From the NCBI GenBank assembly GCA_903923925.1, contig CAIXZF010000021.1, positions 1-38,066 of the forward strand: a stretch of 38,066 nucleotides of DNA, in the 5' to 3' direction. The position numbers and the translations under genes are program-made. Positions 6,715 through 15,725 of this stretch are shown here, piece after piece (the stretch's first letter is position 1; the number at the start of each line of letters is the position of its first letter). This DNA is from an uncultured Bacteroidales bacterium (GTDB lineage Bacteria; Bacteroidota; Bacteroidia; Bacteroidales; CAIXZF01). The notes below the pieces were generated by a model. The model was not told where the DNA came from. It saw only the letters and a program-made list of their open reading frames with translations, and did no database searches.

Positions 6715-8811
6715 TTACTGAAAAAATCCCTGAAGTTTACGAAACAACTCTTCGCGGCCAATTGGTTTAGAGATATAGCCTACGCATCCATGAGTAATTG
6801 CGTTTTCTTCGTCATCCTTCATTGCGTAAGCTGTTTGAGCAACAACAGGCAACCCGGGGTTTACTTTATGGATTTCTGCAGTGGCTATAAAACCATCCAT
6901 ACCCGGCATTTTTATATCCATTAGAACCAGATCGATAGATGGGTTATCAACAACTTTCTGAATAGCAGCCTGGCCACTTTTTGCTGATAAAGTTTTGGCA
7001 GCTGTTGATTCGAGAATTTTCTTTAGCAGAAAAATGTTATCATCCAAATCATCGACAATTAAAATTGTCTTATTTGAAAAATCTGGTATTGACATAGTTT
7101 GATTTGATAATTTTACTAATTCCGTTTCTTCAACTAATACATTGCTAAGTTCTAAATAGAAGGTAGATCCAACATTAATACTTGATTCCACCCACAGTTT
7201 GCCGTTAAGCATTGTGGCTATTTCTTTGCAAATTGATAATCCAAGTCCAACTCCCCCGTATAATCTGGTATGAGAATCATCCACCTGTCTGAATTTCTCA
7301 AAAATAATATCCAGTTTATCATTGGGAATACCAATTCCGGTATCTCTGACAAAGAACAGGATATTTTTATTATTTATCAAATATCCGTATTCAATTTTTC
7401 CTCTTTCTGTGTATTTAATGGCATTATTAAGCAAATTTGCCATCAGTTGCATCAGCTTTGTTTTATCGCAGTTTAGGAGGGGTGAGGGCATAAAAGGGAT
7501 ATGCAAATATTCTGTTTCAAGATAATTCTTTTTCTTATTTTTTAGTTCAACCGCCAGTGTTTGTGACAGTTGATGAAACAGCTCATCACATGTAAAAAAG
7601 CTAACATCCATTTTTGCGTTTTTGGACTGAAGCAATGCCAGTTCGAAAATTGATTCAATAATTGCAAGTAGCTGAACTCCATTCTGGTTAATAATGGTAC
7701 CAAACTTTTCCATATCAACTTTATCATTATCCAGAGTAAGCATATCACTAAACCCTATAATTGCATTTAGCGGTGTTCTGAGTTCATGACTCATACTGGC
7801 AAGAAAGGATGATTTCAGCCTGTCGCTTTGCTCAGCACTTTCCTTTGCCTTAATTAATTGTTTTTCAGTAAGTTTAATTTCAGTAAGATCGGTAAATGAT
7901 GCAATTTTTCTATTTAATTCCCGAAGGTCAGCGATCGAAATCTGTGTTTGTCGTCGCTCACCGCTCTTGGTAAGGTAAGAAAATTCATATTTCACGGGGA
8001 CATCCTTTTGTCCGGAATGCCTGGCCTGATTTAATGTTACCAGTCGTTCAAGGTCTTCGGGAACAATCTGTCGGGTCCAGCTGGTTCCTATAATTTCTTC
8101 CTTTTCGTAACCAGTCATCCGGCAAAATGCTTCGTTAACAGTAGAGAGTGTAGTATCATCTTCAATGATTGCAGTTGGAGCAGAATTATTTTCAAAGAAA
8201 ACCCTGAATCTGTCCTCACTTTCTCTCAAAGCACGTTTTGTTCCCCATATCCTTTTTCTGTTCCGTAAAACAACGCCAAACAATAGCGTGAAAACAGGAT
8301 AAATCAGCAGGACAGGTAGCGCAATATTTCTGAAAACTTCCATTCGCCTGTCGGCAGGCAGAAAGACTATACATCCAACCATCACGAAATGAATAACAAG
8401 ACCCAGAAGGTATAATTCCAAAAGGTTGCGCTTAGTAAGCCAGTCAGATTTAATTTGTCGCCATAAAACACCAATCCCGGTGGAAAAAACAATAACAGCA
8501 ATCCCCATATATACACCTTCACCTCCAAGAATAATCCGGTATGTAATTGCAAAAACTGCTGCAATTAAAGCTGGAATCCATCCGAAAAAGAAACCTGATA
8601 CTCCCAGGAGAACAGAACGTGTATCAAAAATAACACCAGGTAAAAATATCCATGGTGTAAGCATGATTATTATCACAATTACTCCAAGCATTAGCCCGAT
8701 AAATATTTTATTTTGAATAGGATTCAAGACTTCTTCTTTTTTCCAGAAAAAATCTGTTAACATACTTACAGTCAATAGTAAAGCAATATTATGTATCAGG
8801 CTGAGTATCAA
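6715..8811 (-). CDS. Hybrid histidine kinase with 5TM-LYT sensor, PAS and receiver
   Basis: The 698-aa membrane sensor kinase starts with an N-terminal 5TM-LYT-like region (about 1-185), including VIFDTRSVLLGVSGFFFGW and YRIILGGEGVYMG, the family's Asp-x-Arg and Gly-Gly positions. A PAS domain follows (about 200-315). The HisKA box is SFLASMSHELRTPLN with phospho-acceptor H342. The HATPase has N- and G-boxes (NLLNNAIKYT, DTGIGIP, GGVGLGLSI). A receiver (about 583-698) has phospho-acceptor D632 in LVLMDIKMPG. The start chosen is TTG at 8811: the first in-frame ATG (8763) would remove most of the first membrane helix, and a good promoter lies just upstream. No DNA-binding partner gene is adjacent; the signal is unknown. 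Confidence 0.88.
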   Translation of the reverse strand: MILSLIHNIALLLTVSMLTDFFWKKEEVLNPIQNKIFIGLMLGVIVIIIMLTPWIFLPGVIFDTRSVLLGVSGFFFGWIPALIAAVFAITYRIILGGEGVYMGIAVIVFSTGIGVLWRQIKSDWLTKRNLLELYLLGLVIHFVMVGCIVFLPADRRMEVFRNIALPVLLIYPVFTLLFGVVLRNRKRIWGTKRALRESEDRFRVFFENNSAPTAIIEDDTTLSTVNEAFCRMTGYEKEEIIGTSWTRQIVPEDLERLVTLNQARHSGQKDVPVKYEFSYLTKSGERRQTQISIADLRELNRKIASFTDLTEIKLTEKQLIKAKESAEQSDRLKSSFLASMSHELRTPLNAIIGFSDMLTLDNDKVDMEKFGTIINQNGVQLLAIIESIFELALLQSKNAKMDVSFFTCDELFHQLSQTLAVELKNKKKNYLETEYLHIPFMPSPLLNCDKTKLMQLMANLLNNAIKYTERGKIEYGYLINNKNILFFVRDTGIGIPNDKLDIIFEKFRQVDDSHTRLYGGVGLGLSICKEIATMLNGKLWVESSINVGSTFYLELSNVLVEETELVKLSNQTMSIPDFSNKTILIVDDLDDNIFLLKKILESTAAKTLSAKSGQAAIQKVVDNPSIDLVLMDIKMPGMDGFIATAEIHKVNPGLPVVAQTAYAMKDDEENAITHGCVGYISKPIGREELFRKLQGFFQ

Positions 8812-8839
8812 TGCTGGTTTTTTAGGTACATATATTGTT

Positions 8840-8869
8840 CAAAAATAATATTTTTAATTTACATTCAAA
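8840..8869 (-). promoter_or_regulatory. Promoter of the 5TM-LYT kinase gene
   Basis: On the minus strand the sequence is TTTG (8869-8866), 18 bp, then TATTTTTG (8847-8840), an exact Bacteroidota -33/-7 pair. The predicted start near 8833 would leave about 20 bases before the TTG start at 8811, supporting that start codon. The rest of the 243-bp divergent intergenic region (8812-9054) is AT-rich, and no exact promoter for the plus-strand kinase was found. Confidence 0.55.
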
Positions 8870-9040
8870 CCCAAAAATTGATTTATTTTGAACCTTATTC
8901 CAATAACGGGATTATTCGGAAAACATTGGAATTCCTTATTTAGTTAAATTCCAGCAGTATATGCTTTTGTATTAAAAGAAAATTTGAAATGAAGCGTATT
9001 ATCTTTTGCTATTAGGTGTTAAATAAACATTAACCTTTTA

Positions 9041-9047
9041 AAAGGAG
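9041..9047 (+). promoter_or_regulatory. Strong Shine-Dalgarno site of the PocR kinase
   Basis: AAAGGAG is followed by 7 bases and the ATG at 9055. Such a strong site is unusual next to its neighbours, most of which have no visible ribosome binding site. It fixes the start of the large kinase. Confidence 0.7.
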
Positions 9048-9054
9048 TATTTTT

Positions 9055-12000
9055 ATGACTGTTCATAACAAATCCGAAGAAGAACTCATCAAGGAGTCGC
9101 AGGAAATTTCGTTTAATTATATTTTCAATCTTGCTGATGTACAACATTTACAGGATTTGTTTGCCGATGCGCATGGAGTGGCTTCAATAATTACCGATAC
9201 AGAAGGCAAACCGATCACTCAGCCCAGCAATTTTACCCATTTATGTGAAAACATTATCCGGAAAACGGAAAAGGGATGTGCAAACTGTTATCAATCCGAT
9301 GCAGTTATTGGGCGCCATAACCCTGCAGGTGCTGTTGTTCAGGCATGTCTTAGTGGCGGATTATGGGATGCCGGCGCATCTATTACCGTGGGTGGCAAGC
9401 ATATTGCTAACTGGCTGATAAGGCAAGTGCTGAACAAACCGGTTCTGTCGGCAGAGCCGTTTCAAAAAATTGCAAATTTACTGTTTGTTTTTGCCAACGA
9501 GCTTTCGGAAAAAGCCTTCGGCAATATGCAGCTAAGTATAGAAATTGCCAAAAAAGAGAAGGCCATCGCATTCCTGCAGGAACTGGAAGAAAACCTTTCT
9601 ACTACACTTCAATCCATTGGTGATGGTGTAATCTATACCGATAAAAATGGCTTGGTTATGAGGATGAACCCTGTTGCCGAAACGCTTTGTGGGTGGAATC
9701 TAATCGAAGCATTGGGCAAATCTTTATCCGAAGTATTTACGATAATAAATGCCGAAACCCGCCAGGCAGTGGATGATCCGGTTAAAAAAGTGTTAAAAAA
9801 AGGTAGAATAGTCGGGCTTGCAAACCACACTGTATTGGTTTCCAGAAATGGAACCGAATACCAGATTGCCGACAGCGCTGCAGCTGTTAAAAACAAGGAA
9901 GGTGAAATTACAGGAGTTATTCTGGTTTTTTCGGACATAACTGAGACTTACGCCGCACAGAGGCAGGTAGAGGAAAGTGAATATTATTTAAGGGAAACAC
10001 AGATTATTGCACAATTAGGAACTTACACTCTTGAAATTGCAACCGGGAACTGGACAAGTTCGGAAGTACTCGATAAAATCTTCGGCATAGAAAAACACCA
10101 TGATAAATCGGTTGAAGGATGGGTTTCTATCATCCATCCCGATTGGCAGAAAACCATGACCGATTACATTACAAATGAAGTAATCCGAAATAGAAAAAGA
10201 TTCGATAAAGAATATCCGATTTTGTTCAAAAGCAATAAGGAGGTTCGCTGGGTTCACGGTTTGGGCAAACTGGAATTCGATGAGCAGGGAAATCCCATCC
10301 GAATGCTGGGGACAATACGGGATATCACCGAACGCAAGCTGATTGAAGACAATTTACAATCAACAATCGCCGACCTGCAAAAAAGCCAGGCTATTGCTCA
10401 TATAGGAAGTTGGAAATTAGATATTGCCACAAACGTTTTTACTTCATCTGATGAAGAACTGCGCATGCTTGGCTTCCCATCCGGCTTAAAACCAACATTT
10501 CAAGAAATTTCCGATCGTATTATTCCAGAAGACCGTCAACGCGCTATAAATACGCTAAACCATTCCATAGAAACAGGAGAGCCGTATTCTATAGAAATAA
10601 CCGTATCGAAAAGAGATACCGGAGAATTAAGGAACATCCAATCTTCAGCTGAAATACAATTTGATATAGATGGAAAAGCAGTTGCTGTAATGGGTGTAAA
10701 TCAGGATATTACCGAGCGCAAGCAGGCTGAAGAAGCTATTGTTGAAAGGGAAGAGCGATTTAGAACCATTTTCGAAAATTCAATGGTCGGTGAATCTTTA
10801 ACTTACACGAATGGCACAATAAAAGCCAATCAGGCTTTTTGTGAAATTACTGGCTATACCGAAGAAGAGTTGTCAAAAATGGAATGGAAAACATTTACCC
10901 ATCCTGAAGATGTTGCCCAAAGCGAAAGTGTTGTTAAATCAATCTTATCAGGAGAAAGGTCGAATGCAAGATGGGAAAAGAGATATATAAAGAAAAACGG
11001 AGATTGTGTATGGGTCGATATCTCAACTACCTTGCAAAGGGATAAAAAAGGCAATCCATTGTATTTTATCACTTCGATGAGCGATACTACACAGCGTAAA
11101 AACGCAGAAGCAGCCTTGCTGGTGAGCGAACGAAATTATAAACTCATTGCCGAGAATGTGAGCGATTTGATAACGCGCCATACTCCTGATGGAATTTACA
11201 CCTATTTATCCGCCTCCTGCCAATCGCTCTTAGGATACGAACCGCATGAACTTATTGGTATTAATCCATATACACTTTTTCATCCGGAAGACGTTGCTGC
11301 AATTCGGGATACACATATCGGCGTTGTTGTTAACAAAGACGTTAATTTAATCCAATACCGGATCAAAAGGAAAGATGGTCAGTATATTTGGATTGAAACA
11401 AACAATAAGTCAATCACTGATTCTGTGACAGGTGAAGTAACAGGAATTATTTGTGTTTCGCGAGATATTTCAGAACGCAAGCGCCTCGAAAATATTCGTG
11501 AAATTCAATATAATATTGCCAAGGCTGTTGTTACTTCGGAAAGCATTGAGAATTTGCTCGAATTTGCACGCTCCGAATTAAGCCGGTTTTTCGACACCAC
11601 AAATTTCTTTGCGGCTCTTTACAATGCTAAAAAAAATACACTTAAAAAAATACACTGGATTGATGAGGTTGACAAATTTGAGGAATGGGATGCCTCCAAT
11701 TCATTCTCAGGCTATGTGGTAAAAACCGGAAAATTATTGTTGCTGAACAAGCAGGAAATCGTAAAACTGGGATTGGAACAAAATATAAAAATTATTGGGA
11801 CACCCGCCGAATGCTGGATGGGCGTGCCTCTGATTGTTGACAAAAAAGTAATCGGTGTAATGGTTATACAAAGCTATACCGACACAAAAGCTTACGATGC
11901 TTCCAGTGCCATGTTATTCAATCAGCTTGCCTACGATTTAAGTGTTTATATCGAGAAGACGAAGATTTTACAGGATTTGAATGTTGCCAAACGTCAAGCC

Positions 12001-13131
12001 GAAGAAAGTGACCGTCTCAAATCATCTTTCCTTGAGAATATGAGCCACGAAATCCGCACCCCAATGAATGGCATACTTGGCTTTGCCGATTTGTTAAAAA
12101 CACCGAGCCTTTCTGGTGAACAACAACAAGAATACATTAAAATCATTCAGAAAAGCGGCAATCGTATGCTCAATATCATCAACGATATTGTTGATATTTC
12201 GAAAATAGAAGCTGGTCTGATGAAACTGGAAATAAAAGAATCGAACATCAACGAGCAGATCGAATATATTTATACCTTTTTCAAACCTGAAGTGGAAGCC
12301 AAAGGCTTGACGATTTCCTTCAGAACCCCCTTGCCTGCTAAGGAAGCAATTATCAAAACCGACCGCGAAAAACTGTATGCTATTCTAACAAACCTTGTTA
12401 AAAATGCCATTAAATACACACCCTCAGGTTCCATCGAATTTGGGTATACACTTATAAATTCGCAAAATTCTGCGTCTTTACAATGTTATGTAAAAGACAC
12501 AGGAATCGGTATCCCTAAAGACCGTCAGGAAGCTATCTTTGAGCGTTTCATCCAGGCTGATATTGCAGACAAAATGGCAAGGCAGGGAGCAGGATTAGGC
12601 TTGTCGATTACCAAAGTTTATGTAGAAATGCTGAGTGGCGAAATTTGGGTAGAAAGCCAGGAGGGTATTGGTTCAACATTTTATTTCACCTTGCCTTACA
12701 CTGCTCAACCAGTAATAGAAACTATCACTCATCAAGCCTCGCCTTCAGGAAAGACCGATAATGTTAAGAAACTAAAAATTCTGATTGCCGAAGATGATGA
12801 AGTATCAGAGATGTTGATTGACCTGAATGTTAAAACATATGGCAAAGTACTTTTAAAAGTAAAAACAGGGGTTGAAGCTGTTAAAGCCTGCCGCGATAAT
12901 CCTGATATAGATTTGATTCTCATGGATATCCGGATGCCGGAATTGGATGGATATAAAGCCACACAGCAAATCCGGGAATTTAATAAAGAGGTGGTTATTA
13001 TAGCACAAACAGCTTATGGACTGTCGGGAGACAGGGAAAAGTCAATAGAATCGGGATGCAACGACTATATAACAAAACCCATTGCAGAAGCCGAATTGCG
13101 GGCATTGATACAAAAATATTTCGGGGAATAG
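9055..13131 (+). CDS. Hybrid histidine kinase: PocR, five PAS, GAF, kinase, receiver
   Basis: The 1358-aa protein has no obvious membrane segment, so it is probably a cytosolic sensor. Residues about 24-165 form a PocR-type sensory domain with conserved Cys: C64, C75-x-x-C78 and C98 in QACLSGGLWDAGASI. Five PAS/PAC repeats follow (about 180-300, 310-428, 445-555, 565-682 and 692-808), each ending in a D-I-T-E-R-K-like PAC tail. A GAF domain spans about 820-970. HisKA has H998 in NMSHEIRTPMNG, followed by a HATPase (DTGIGIP, GAGLGLSIT) and a C-terminal receiver (about 1240-1358) with D1291 in LILMDIRMPELDG. PocR domains are linked in other bacteria to small organic ligands; the ligand here is unknown. 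Confidence 0.92.
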   Translation: MTVHNKSEEELIKESQEISFNYIFNLADVQHLQDLFADAHGVASIITDTEGKPITQPSNFTHLCENIIRKTEKGCANCYQSDAVIGRHNPAGAVVQACLSGGLWDAGASITVGGKHIANWLIRQVLNKPVLSAEPFQKIANLLFVFANELSEKAFGNMQLSIEIAKKEKAIAFLQELEENLSTTLQSIGDGVIYTDKNGLVMRMNPVAETLCGWNLIEALGKSLSEVFTIINAETRQAVDDPVKKVLKKGRIVGLANHTVLVSRNGTEYQIADSAAAVKNKEGEITGVILVFSDITETYAAQRQVEESEYYLRETQIIAQLGTYTLEIATGNWTSSEVLDKIFGIEKHHDKSVEGWVSIIHPDWQKTMTDYITNEVIRNRKRFDKEYPILFKSNKEVRWVHGLGKLEFDEQGNPIRMLGTIRDITERKLIEDNLQSTIADLQKSQAIAHIGSWKLDIATNVFTSSDEELRMLGFPSGLKPTFQEISDRIIPEDRQRAINTLNHSIETGEPYSIEITVSKRDTGELRNIQSSAEIQFDIDGKAVAVMGVNQDITERKQAEEAIVEREERFRTIFENSMVGESLTYTNGTIKANQAFCEITGYTEEELSKMEWKTFTHPEDVAQSESVVKSILSGERSNARWEKRYIKKNGDCVWVDISTTLQRDKKGNPLYFITSMSDTTQRKNAEAALLVSERNYKLIAENVSDLITRHTPDGIYTYLSASCQSLLGYEPHELIGINPYTLFHPEDVAAIRDTHIGVVVNKDVNLIQYRIKRKDGQYIWIETNNKSITDSVTGEVTGIICVSRDISERKRLENIREIQYNIAKAVVTSESIENLLEFARSELSRFFDTTNFFAALYNAKKNTLKKIHWIDEVDKFEEWDASNSFSGYVVKTGKLLLLNKQEIVKLGLEQNIKIIGTPAECWMGVPLIVDKKVIGVMVIQSYTDTKAYDASSAMLFNQLAYDLSVYIEKTKILQDLNVAKRQAEESDRLKSSFLENMSHEIRTPMNGILGFADLLKTPSLSGEQQQEYIKIIQKSGNRMLNIINDIVDISKIEAGLMKLEIKESNINEQIEYIYTFFKPEVEAKGLTISFRTPLPAKEAIIKTDREKLYAILTNLVKNAIKYTPSGSIEFGYTLINSQNSASLQCYVKDTGIGIPKDRQEAIFERFIQADIADKMARQGAGLGLSITKVYVEMLSGEIWVESQEGIGSTFYFTLPYTAQPVIETITHQASPSGKTDNVKKLKILIAEDDEVSEMLIDLNVKTYGKVLLKVKTGVEAVKACRDNPDIDLILMDIRMPELDGYKATQQIREFNKEVVIIAQTAYGLSGDREKSIESGCNDYITKPIAEAELRALIQKYFGE

Positions 13132-13158
13132 ACACAGGATTGGCCATCACATTATTAG

Positions 13159-13173
13159 ATGAGAAAAACTCAT
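13159..13173. terminator. Weak stem-loop between convergent genes
   Basis: ATGAG, a five-A loop and CTCAT form a short hairpin between the PocR kinase stop (13131) and the convergent secreted-protein stop (13195). The stem is weak, with a bulge if extended. It is the only structure visible in this 63-bp gap. Confidence 0.25.
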
Positions 13174-13194
13174 TAACAGCCACACCTCTTCCTT

Positions 13195-14040
13195 TTATTC
13201 GATAATATTCTGAACAGTTTTTACCTTTTGAGTCATTGGGATTGTCATAGCCATCTGTCCTGTCATGGCTATTGTCATATCAGTATCAACCTCCGATTCA
13301 TCCGAAATCCAGATTCCTTTTGCCTGATCAAACCATACAGATCCCTTCGTATTTCCGGTTCCTTCAATAAACATATCCATGCCCATCTGATTCATCTTCC
13401 CTCCCATTTCCAGTTTGGAGGTGTAATCTATCCGAAGGCAATTGTGCCCATTTTTCATTTCTTTCCCAACAAGAACGTACTCAACAGATGCTTTTGTAAG
13501 CATTGAACCACCTCCTATAGCAACAGTATCCTGTTTATTAACACTCCATTTACCACCCACAGAAAGCTTATTCCCGGGCAGTTCATTGAACTTCTGGTTT
13601 GTTCCTGAACCCAGATCCATCCCCATTGCTTCGCCTCCAATTTTTATTGAATCAATAGCAAATGAAGAAAGTTCCTTTCCTAAATTTGAAAAAATATATT
13701 TTGTGCGTTTCCCGATTAATTCTTTCTGCACCATTGTGGTATCATAACCGGCAGCTTTTGTAGTAACTTTCATATCGTCGTATGAATAGATTATGGTGAA
13801 GTCGCCATTGGCAGCAACCTTATCGATATCAATTCGCGAAACCGATTCTGTAGAACCTGTTACCTTCATTTCCTGCCCTGCCATCTCCTGGGTTGAACTG
13901 AAGTTTGCAACAGATTTATACCTGTAAGTACTCCCTTTAAGATATTTATACTGAAGCACATAACTTTCCTGAGCCAACAGATTTGAAAATAGAAAAATAC
14001 TGAATAACAGTAAAATTGATTTTGAAATAGATGTTTTCAT
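13195..14040 (-). CDS. Secreted protein of unknown function, coupled to M28 peptidase
   Basis: The 281-aa protein has an N-terminal signal peptide (about 1-24, cleavage after LLAQ), so it is exported to the periplasm or outer surface. The mature part begins SYVLQYKYLKGSTYRYK and is rich in beta-strand and Met/Gly/Lys patterns (for example LEMGGKMNQMGMDMF). It has no Cys at the cleavage site and no sorting tail. It resembles the DUF6263-like secreted proteins of Bacteroidota, but I am not certain of the family. The ATG overlaps the TGA of the upstream peptidase in an ATGA arrangement, which implies translational coupling and a shared role. Confidence 0.75.
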   Translation of the reverse strand: MKTSISKSILLLFSIFLFSNLLAQESYVLQYKYLKGSTYRYKSVANFSSTQEMAGQEMKVTGSTESVSRIDIDKVAANGDFTIIYSYDDMKVTTKAAGYDTTMVQKELIGKRTKYIFSNLGKELSSFAIDSIKIGGEAMGMDLGSGTNQKFNELPGNKLSVGGKWSVNKQDTVAIGGGSMLTKASVEYVLVGKEMKNGHNCLRIDYTSKLEMGGKMNQMGMDMFIEGTGNTKGSVWFDQAKGIWISDESEVDTDMTIAMTGQMAMTIPMTQKVKTVQNIIE

Positions 14041-15620
14041 TTTCTAATAATTTTGTAATGTTTATCCTGATTTGCAATGTGCCAGGCTACCCTTAGGACT
14101 AAACGTGCAACCTTGGCAGTTTTATCAAAATTAATTTTATCAGGATTATCGCTTACTTTATGATAATCGCTGTGAAAGCCTGAGAAGAAGAAAATAAACG
14201 GTATTCCGCATTGGTAGAAATTGTAATGATCGCTTCCGCCAAGCAGGTTTTCTTTTTCATAAAACAAGGTAAAAGGCTCTGCTTTGTTTTCAGTACGAAC
14301 GATTGATGCAATGTCGGGACTTTGCCGGTTTCCGATTAAGCAGAGAGAATCTGTGCTGTTACGACCAACCATATCAAGATTCAGCATTGCAACAGTATTT
14401 TTGAGTGGCAGCAGAGGATTGTTAGTATATGCTTTTGATCCGAAGAGGCCTTTTTCTTCTCCTGCGAATGCGATAAAAAGAATGCTTCGTTCAGGTTTAA
14501 GCGGCATTTTCGAGAATGCAGCTGCAACAGCCAGAACAACACTGGTACCTGAAGCATTATCATCGGCCCCGTTGAAGATATAATCCTCCCCCACTTTGTG
14601 ATCTTTCTTAACACCTACATGATCGTAATGTCCGCCTATTACAAGGGTTTCATTCCTCAGTACAGAATCGCTTCCAGGCAAAAGTCCAGCGACATTTTGG
14701 GTAGGTTTCTGAATTCTGAGGATATTTGTTTTCAGAAAAACATAAAAGGAAGACAAGTCTGAATATTTGTTTTCCAGCACCTTATCAAGGTTCTTTTGAA
14801 TTTGTTTGAGAGAATCCACACTTGTAAATACAGCGTTTACAAATGCCTCTCCGGCATGAATTACAGGAATGCTTTCTTCTTTTTCATCACACAGATTAAG
14901 CGGAAGTGCTTCGCGGGGAATAATTTTGGAGAGTGAAGGCCAGGGAAACCCACGTGGACGAATTGAGTTGTAATTTAAGGGTTCAGTAATCACCAACATT
15001 CCAATGGCACCATGTTTAATTGCATTGGCCATTTTAAATTTGAGATTCGAGTACTTAGTGTCATCAGCGCCCTTGAAAACAGATAAGGTATCATTCTGAC
15101 CCGGCTCATGCCTGAACACAATAACTATCTTCCCCCTGGCATCGAGGCATTTATAGTCGTCGTAATTGTATTCAGCAGCAGTAATGCCATAGCCTGCAAA
15201 TACCAGCTGTCCTTCGCATGAACTGCCGGAGCTGATCTCGAAAGGAACAAAATCATCCTTTATTTTGAAGTTAGTCTGAACACCATTATGCTCGATATAG
15301 AATACATTATTATCTCCAAGGTCAGTAACACAGATGTTAAAATTCTGCTTAAAACTGCCATTCAGAGGTTTCAGTCCGAAGCGCTTAAACTCAGCAGAAA
15401 TAAAGGAAGCAGCGCTATCAAGTTCAGGGCCTGGCGTATTCCTGCCTTTCATAGAATCAGAGGCAAGGTAACTGATATAATGCTTCATTAAAGCAGGTGT
15501 GATAGATGTTTCACCGGCTTTGCTGTAACTTTTATAAGAAATATTTGAGCAAGAAAGTAAAAGCCAGCCAACTATCAGCAATAATGACTGTCTTACATTT
15601 CTTAGGCTAATAATGTGCAT
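14037..15620 (-). CDS. M28 family metallopeptidase lipoprotein
   Basis: The 527-aa di-zinc aminopeptidase-like enzyme has an N-terminal lipoprotein signal with Cys24 (IVGWLLLSC), indicating membrane anchoring outside the cytoplasm. Residues about 125-300 look like a PA-type insert. The catalytic domain (about 305-520) keeps the expected residues: H331 and D333 in GGHYDH, D353/D354 in GADDNASG, E388/E389 in AFAGEEKG, D416 in LNLDMVGR and H487 in SDYHKVSD. It is probably active and removes N-terminal residues from peptides; the substrate is unknown. A TAATTTTG -7 box (15647-15640, minus) lies 20 bases upstream of the start, with no clear -33. The downstream secreted protein is coupled. Confidence 0.88.
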   Translation of the reverse strand: MHIISLRNVRQSLLLIVGWLLLSCSNISYKSYSKAGETSITPALMKHYISYLASDSMKGRNTPGPELDSAASFISAEFKRFGLKPLNGSFKQNFNICVTDLGDNNVFYIEHNGVQTNFKIKDDFVPFEISSGSSCEGQLVFAGYGITAAEYNYDDYKCLDARGKIVIVFRHEPGQNDTLSVFKGADDTKYSNLKFKMANAIKHGAIGMLVITEPLNYNSIRPRGFPWPSLSKIIPREALPLNLCDEKEESIPVIHAGEAFVNAVFTSVDSLKQIQKNLDKVLENKYSDLSSFYVFLKTNILRIQKPTQNVAGLLPGSDSVLRNETLVIGGHYDHVGVKKDHKVGEDYIFNGADDNASGTSVVLAVAAAFSKMPLKPERSILFIAFAGEEKGLFGSKAYTNNPLLPLKNTVAMLNLDMVGRNSTDSLCLIGNRQSPDIASIVRTENKAEPFTLFYEKENLLGGSDHYNFYQCGIPFIFFFSGFHSDYHKVSDNPDKINFDKTAKVARLVLRVAWHIANQDKHYKIIRK

Positions 15621-15639
15621 TGATCAGGAATTGATTCTG

Positions 15640-15676
15640 CAAAATTATCATAAAATAATTGAATGAATTATTTTAT
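15640..15676. promoter_or_regulatory. Divergent regulatory region with -7 box and inverted repeat
   Basis: The minus strand has an exact -7 match, TAATTTTG (15647-15640), for the peptidase operon. Next to it is a perfect 11-bp inverted repeat, ATAAAATAATT (15650-15660) and its complement (15666-15676), separated by 5 bases, between the peptidase operon and the T9SS array. It sits where the peptidase -33 element would be, so it could be an operator, or just AT-rich symmetry. Confidence 0.35.
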
Positions 15677-15725
15677 TGAATTTGGAAGCTAAATGAATAA
15701 CTAATATCTACTAATTCAATTAATT

